From: Micromonospora sp. NBC_01740
GTDB lineage: Bacteria; Actinomycetota; Actinomycetes; Mycobacteriales; Micromonosporaceae
Direction: 5' to 3'
DNA: 64,000 bases
Assembly: GCF_035920365.1 (NCBI RefSeq)
Contig: NZ_CP109150.1
Location: forward strand, 6,262,001-6,326,000
Shown here: positions 60,445 to 64,000 of the stretch, in pieces
How positions within the stretch are numbered: the first letter of the stretch is position 1
How the letters are laid out: the number at the start of each line of letters is the position of its first letter
The notes under the pieces: generated by a model
What the model saw: the letters and a program-made list of their open reading frames with translations, nothing else
Databases searched by the model: none
What the model was told of the DNA's origin: nothing
Translations under genes and position numbers: made by a program

Positions 60445-61934
60445 GCCTGCTGATCGGCGAGATCGTCCGGCTGACCGCCCGGATGACCCCGACCGCCGTG
60501 GCGGCCACCCTGTGCGGCCGACGGATCACCTTCGGCGAGCTGGACCGGCAGGCGAACCGCACGGCGAACGCCCTCGCCGGGCTGGGGGTGCGGGCCGGCG
60601 ACCGGGTGGCCTGGTCGGCGGCGCCGACCCTGCGTACCCTCGACGGTTTCGTCGCCTGCGCCCGCCTCGGGGCGGTCTTCGTACCGCTCAATCCGGGCCT
60701 CTCCCCCGTCGAGACCGAGGCCGTGCTCGACTACCTGGAGCCCCGCCTCCTGGTCAGCGACCGGACGGACGCGCCGGCGGGAGCACCGCTGGCCGGCCTC
60801 GGCGGGGCACCGGGCGCCGGTGCCGACCTCGACGCGCTCACCGCCCGGGCGGCGGCCACCGCGCCGGCGGGCGCCGACCGGCTGGCCGACACCGACCCGC
60901 ACATCATCTACCTCACCAGCGGCAGCACCGGTCAGCCGAAGGGCGCGCTGGTCAGCCACCGGGCCAGCTGGCTGCGCGCCGCGCCGGGCGGCGGCACCTT
61001 CACCGCCGCGATCCGCGGCCCGGGCGGCGTGTTGTGCAGCTTCCCGCTCTACCACTACGGCGGCTGGCACTACGTGCTGGAGGCGTGGCAGAACCGGACG
61101 GCCGTGCACCTGGTGCCCCGGGCCGACGCGGCCCGGCTGATCGACGTGGTCCGCACCGAACGGCCGGCCGCGCTCTACTGCATCCCGGCGGTGTGGGAGC
61201 GGCTGCTCGACAGCGAGCACCGGCGGGCCGACCTCTCCTCGCTGCGGCACGCCGACACCGGCACCTCGGCCCTGCCGGCCGATCTGGTCGCGCGGATCAA
61301 GGACCGGTTGCCCGGCACCACCACGACCATCCTGTACGGCTCCACCGAGGCCGGTCGGATGAGCGCGCTGCCGGACGCGGACCTGGCCCGGAAGCCGGGC
61401 AGCGTCGGCCGGCCGGCCTTCCCGGGCGCCCTCTGGGTGGCCGCCGAGGGCGTCGGACAGGTCGGCGAGGTGCTGGTCACGGGCCCGGCGCTGATGTCGG
61501 GCTACCACCGGTTGCCCGCCGAGACGGCGGCCGCTCTGCCGGACGGCGTCTACCGATCGGGCGACCTGGGCCGCCTGGACGAGGAGGGCTACCTGCACCT
61601 CACCGGCCGGGTCCGGGAGGTGATCCGGACCGGGGGCGAGTCGGTCTCGCCGGTCGAGGTGGAGGCGGCCCTGCGCGGCCTGGCCGGCGTCGTCGACGTG
61701 GCCGTGGTCGGCCTGCCCGACGACCGTTGGGGCGAGGTCGTCTGCGCGGTCCTGGTGCTGGCGCCCGGCGCCACCCCGCCGGACGTCGGCACGGTACGCG
61801 GCCACGTCGCCGGTCGGCTGGCCGGTTTCAAGCAGCCGCGCCGGGTGGTCGTGCTGCCGGCCATCCCGCGCACTCCCGCCACCGGCCAGGTGCAGCGGTC
61901 GCGCATCCGGGAGTCGCTGCGGAGCGCCTCGTGA
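60441..61934 (+). CDS. Acyl-CoA ligase-like protein with Gln in place of the A10 lysine
   Basis: The 497-residue protein has the class I adenylate-forming core: YLTSGSTGQPKGALVSH, YGSTEAG, YRSGDLG and GRVREVIRTGGESVSP. At the C-terminal A10 motif, where nearly all such enzymes have GK, it reads TPATGQVQRSR (Gln at about 483). The lysine orients the carboxylate for adenylation, so activity may be lost or altered. A partner ligase that keeps the lysine is encoded just downstream on the other strand. Start GTG 60441 overlaps the dehydrogenase stop, so they are coupled. Confidence 0.85.
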   Translation: MSLLIGEIVRLTARMTPTAVAATLCGRRITFGELDRQANRTANALAGLGVRAGDRVAWSAAPTLRTLDGFVACARLGAVFVPLNPGLSPVETEAVLDYLEPRLLVSDRTDAPAGAPLAGLGGAPGAGADLDALTARAAATAPAGADRLADTDPHIIYLTSGSTGQPKGALVSHRASWLRAAPGGGTFTAAIRGPGGVLCSFPLYHYGGWHYVLEAWQNRTAVHLVPRADAARLIDVVRTERPAALYCIPAVWERLLDSEHRRADLSSLRHADTGTSALPADLVARIKDRLPGTTTTILYGSTEAGRMSALPDADLARKPGSVGRPAFPGALWVAAEGVGQVGEVLVTGPALMSGYHRLPAETAAALPDGVYRSGDLGRLDEEGYLHLTGRVREVIRTGGESVSPVEVEAALRGLAGVVDVAVVGLPDDRWGEVVCAVLVLAPGATPPDVGTVRGHVAGRLAGFKQPRRVVVLPAIPRTPATGQVQRSRIRESLRSAS

Positions 61935-61946
61935 CGGCGGGCGGGG

Positions 61947-63581
61947 TCAACCGGCGCGGAGCCGGGCGCGGAGCTCGGCCTTGGCGATCTTGCCACCGGA
62001 GCCACGCGGCAGGTCGTCGACGATCTCCAACCGCTCCGGCCAGTTCTCCTTGCTGACACCCCGGTCGGCGAGGTGCGCGCGCAACCCGTCCAGGTCGAGC
62101 GTGGCACCGGGACGCGGGACCACCACCGCGCACACCCGCTCGCCGTACGTCGGATCGGGCACCGCCACCGCCGCCACCATGGCGACCGCCGGGTGCGAGC
62201 CGACCTGGTCCTCCACCGCCGCCGCGCTGACGTTCTTGCCGCCCCGGATGATGAAGTCCTGCTTGCGGTCGACCACCCGCAGGTAGCCGTCCGCGTCGCT
62301 GGTGCAGATGTCCCCGGTCAGCATCCACCCGTCGGGGGTGAAGAGGCGTTCGTTGGCCGCCGGGTCGGCGAAGTAGCCGAGGCAGGTCGCCGGGCCGGCG
62401 CAGGCCGCCTGGCCGGGGCCGCCGGCGGCGGTGACGTCGGTGCCGTCCTCCGCGAACAGCCGGACGTTCATCTCGTCGATCACCCGGCCCGCCGTCCGCA
62501 GCCGCGCGTCGATGTCGTCGTCCATCGTGGTACGCGACAGCGCCCCGGTCTCGTTCGAGCCGAAGAACTGGAGTACGCGGGCACCGGTACGGCGCTCGAA
62601 CTCGGCGGCCCGCTCGAAGGGCACCGCCTCCCCGCCGGTGAACATGCACCGCAGCGAGCTGAGGTCGTAGCGGCCCGGGTCGGCGTTCAGCATCATGATG
62701 AACTGCGTGCTCACGCAGCAGAGCACGGTCACCCGTTCCCGCTCGATGAGCTCCAGCGCCCCGGTGGCGTCGAACCGGGGCATCACCACCGTCGGCGCGC
62801 CGAGCAGGGTGGGGGTGAAGTTGGCCGTCCACTGGGCGAAGCCGTACGGGGCGGGGATCAGGGTGAGGAAGACGTCGTCACCGGTGAGCGCGCCGGCCTC
62901 GACGGCGAGCTGGTGGTAGTACATCCACCGGTTCTGGTTGTGCACCACGCACTTGGGCATGCCCGTGGTGCCGGACGTGCCGTTGAGCAGGTGGATGTCG
63001 CCGAGGCCCAGGGTCCGCTCGGCGATCAGCGCCCGCTCGGCGTCGGTCGGGCCGGGCCAGCCCGCCTCCGTCACGGTCGCCGGCAGCTCCAGCCGGACCC
63101 GCAGCGGCAGACCCTCGACCAGCCCGGCGACCGGCGTGCCCCGGTGCTCGGCATGGCTGATCAGCGCGGTGGCGCCGCTGGTGGTGAGCAGGTGCCGCAC
63201 CTCCAGCCGGCCGGCGCGCGGCCCGACGGCGACCACCACCACTCCCGCCTTCAGCGCGGCCAGATAGGCCACGTGCACCGCGACGCCGTCCGGGAGCAGT
63301 ACGCCGACCCGCTCGCCGCGCGCGAGACCGTGCCGCAGCAGCACCGCGGCCAGCCGGTCGGAGAGGTCGTCGAGGCCCTGCCAGGTGACCCGGTCGGCCC
63401 CCGCGACGAAGGCGGCCCGCCCGCCGATCAGGCCGGCGTGCCGGCGTACCCGGTCGACCAGGGTGTCGTCGCCCCACCGACCCACCTCGGCCAGCCGCTG
63501 CGCGACGTAGCGCTCGTGGGCGCTGCCGGCGACCGGGGCCGTTCCGGGTGGGAAGAGAGCCGCGACCTCGTTCACCTGCAT
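61947..63581 (-). CDS. Benzoate-CoA ligase-type acyl-CoA synthetase
   Basis: The 544-residue protein has LNGTSGTTGMPKCVVH, FFGSNETG, MLTGDICTSD, RKQDFIIRGGKNVS and the A10 lysine in PRGSGGKIAK, all consistent with an active carboxylic acid:CoA ligase. The overall pattern resembles aryl or cyclohexanecarboxylate-type ligases. It should activate the acid entering the pathway that the 2-oxoacid oxidoreductase and dehydrogenase serve. ATG 63581 follows AGGGG. It is divergent from a thioesterase gene with a perfect TetR-type palindrome between them. Confidence 0.87.
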   Translation of the reverse strand: MQVNEVAALFPPGTAPVAGSAHERYVAQRLAEVGRWGDDTLVDRVRRHAGLIGGRAAFVAGADRVTWQGLDDLSDRLAAVLLRHGLARGERVGVLLPDGVAVHVAYLAALKAGVVVVAVGPRAGRLEVRHLLTTSGATALISHAEHRGTPVAGLVEGLPLRVRLELPATVTEAGWPGPTDAERALIAERTLGLGDIHLLNGTSGTTGMPKCVVHNQNRWMYYHQLAVEAGALTGDDVFLTLIPAPYGFAQWTANFTPTLLGAPTVVMPRFDATGALELIERERVTVLCCVSTQFIMMLNADPGRYDLSSLRCMFTGGEAVPFERAAEFERRTGARVLQFFGSNETGALSRTTMDDDIDARLRTAGRVIDEMNVRLFAEDGTDVTAAGGPGQAACAGPATCLGYFADPAANERLFTPDGWMLTGDICTSDADGYLRVVDRKQDFIIRGGKNVSAAAVEDQVGSHPAVAMVAAVAVPDPTYGERVCAVVVPRPGATLDLDGLRAHLADRGVSKENWPERLEIVDDLPRGSGGKIAKAELRARLRAG

Positions 63582-63594
63582 CGTCACCCCTACC

Positions 63595-63610
63595 AAACAA
63601 GCGCTTGTTT
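63595..63610. promoter_or_regulatory. Perfect 16-bp TetR-type palindrome
   Basis: AAACAAGCGCTTGTTT lies between the divergent ligase (ATG 63581) and thioesterase (ATG 63655) starts. Its right half provides a TTGTTT -35 element (63605-63610) with TACGAC 17 bases downstream (63628-63633). Many TetR-family regulators of acyl-CoA metabolism bind such ACAAGCGCTTGT-like sites; the regulator is not in the window. Confidence 0.65.
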
Positions 63611-63654
63611 ATGGCATTCTGTGGCCGTACGACGAGACGTGTCAAGGAGGCGGG

Positions 63655-64000
63655 ATGCAGATCTGGCGAACCCCGGAGACGGTCGACCTACTGACCGCCG
63701 CCGTCGCGCCCGGCGACCGGATCGACCGATCGTTCGAGGTCGGCGCCGGCATGCTCACCGACCACGTGCCCGGTTCGCCACCGGTGCTGTCCACCCCCGC
63801 CCTGATCGGGCTCCTGGAGGACACCGCCGCCGGCATCCTGCGCCCCCGCCTCGCTCCCGGCGCCTCCTCCGTGGGCACCTGGATCGGGGTGCACCACCGC
63901 GCCCCGGCGCTGAGCGGTGACCGGGTCGACGTGGCGGCGACCGTCGCCACCGTGGCCGGCCGGTGGATCACCTTCGACGTGACCGCCTCCGTCGCCGGCC
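63655..64000 (+). CDS. FlK-type hotdog thioesterase (partial, runs off the window)
   Basis: The first 115 residues are seen. They match the thioesterase family that includes fluoroacetyl-CoA thioesterase: a Thr in PVLSTPALIGLLED, the Glu of LLED and the His in VHHRAPAL correspond to its catalytic triad. It should hydrolyse an acyl-CoA, possibly relieving build-up of the intermediate made by the divergent ligase. ATG 63655 has AAGGAGG upstream. Both genes probably answer to the shared palindrome. Confidence 0.8.
   Translation, partial: MQIWRTPETVDLLTAAVAPGDRIDRSFEVGAGMLTDHVPGSPPVLSTPALIGLLEDTAAGILRPRLAPGASSVGTWIGVHHRAPALSGDRVDVAATVATVAGRWITFDVTASVAG

Noticed and set aside
1..64000. CRISPR arrays, tRNA or rRNA genes, phage structural genes
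   Set aside because: No regularly spaced repeats, cloverleaf-like sequences, rRNA motifs or phage genes were noticed on reading both strands; a tRNAscan/minCED run would confirm.

Overview
The window is high-GC DNA (roughly 70-75% G+C by eye, almost all third codon positions G or C, many GTG/TTG starts) and reads as a filamentous actinomycete chromosome. Gene style and content suggest Micromonosporaceae, perhaps Micromonospora, but no rRNA or other decisive marker is present. Most genes are tightly packed, often with 4-base ATGA/GTGA overlaps.

Layout. 1-9,009: end of an SGNH hydrolase; an NAD(P)-binding reductase, a WrbA-type flavoprotein and a large AfsR/SARP regulator on the minus strand; a divergent MFS exporter with SARP-like direct repeats in its promoter; a CtpE-like P-type ATPase. 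9,010-17,666: mainly exported or cell-surface proteins (patatin-like membrane protein, small secreted protein, peptidoglycan-binding M15-like protein, EEP nuclease-like protein, M23 peptidase) and an alpha/beta-hydrolase fold protein behind a 17-codon leader ORF. 17,667-24,464: a compact set of translation and metalloenzyme genes (cupin, alanyl-tRNA synthetase, Fe/Mn superoxide dismutase with a small partner, Fur-family repressor, peptide deformylase, TsaD). They look like extra copies of housekeeping genes and share operator-like half-sites.

24,493-44,763: one 20-kb minus-strand biosynthetic operon. In transcription order it encodes an argininosuccinate-lyase-like enzyme, a fusion of a cysteine-synthase-like PLP enzyme with an ATP-grasp domain, a fatty acyl-AMP ligase (FAAL)-carrier-condensation protein, a bimodular NRPS, a terminating NRPS with thioesterase, an MFS exporter and a penicillin-acylase-family hydrolase. 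The assembly line would make an N-acyl tripeptide. The middle adenylation domain has a binding pocket of the kind expected for a diamino acid, and the two upstream enzymes could make 2,3-diaminopropionate by a fumarate-releasing route. This is the best candidate for a new system.

44,764-50,051: a plastic region with an intact, recent-looking ISAs1-family insertion (20-bp perfect ends, 10-bp target duplication) just upstream of the operon, a truncated IS701-type transposase, and a two-gene unit coding for a beta-trefoil-like/papain-like protease and a partner of unknown fold. 50,123-55,586: small accessory genes (YdeI family, phosphotransferase pseudogene, DUF4304-like pair, haloalkane-dehalogenase-like hydrolase, ArsR plus AHSA1, RBBP9-type hydrolase, GNAT). 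55,776-64,000: a 2-oxoacid:ferredoxin oxidoreductase operon carrying its own GntR repressor gene, a divergent alcohol dehydrogenase and acyl-CoA-ligase-like pair, a benzoate-type CoA ligase, and a divergent thioesterase separated from it by a perfect TetR-type palindrome. That end looks like a catabolic locus for an aromatic or 2-oxo acid. No tRNA, rRNA or CRISPR array was seen.
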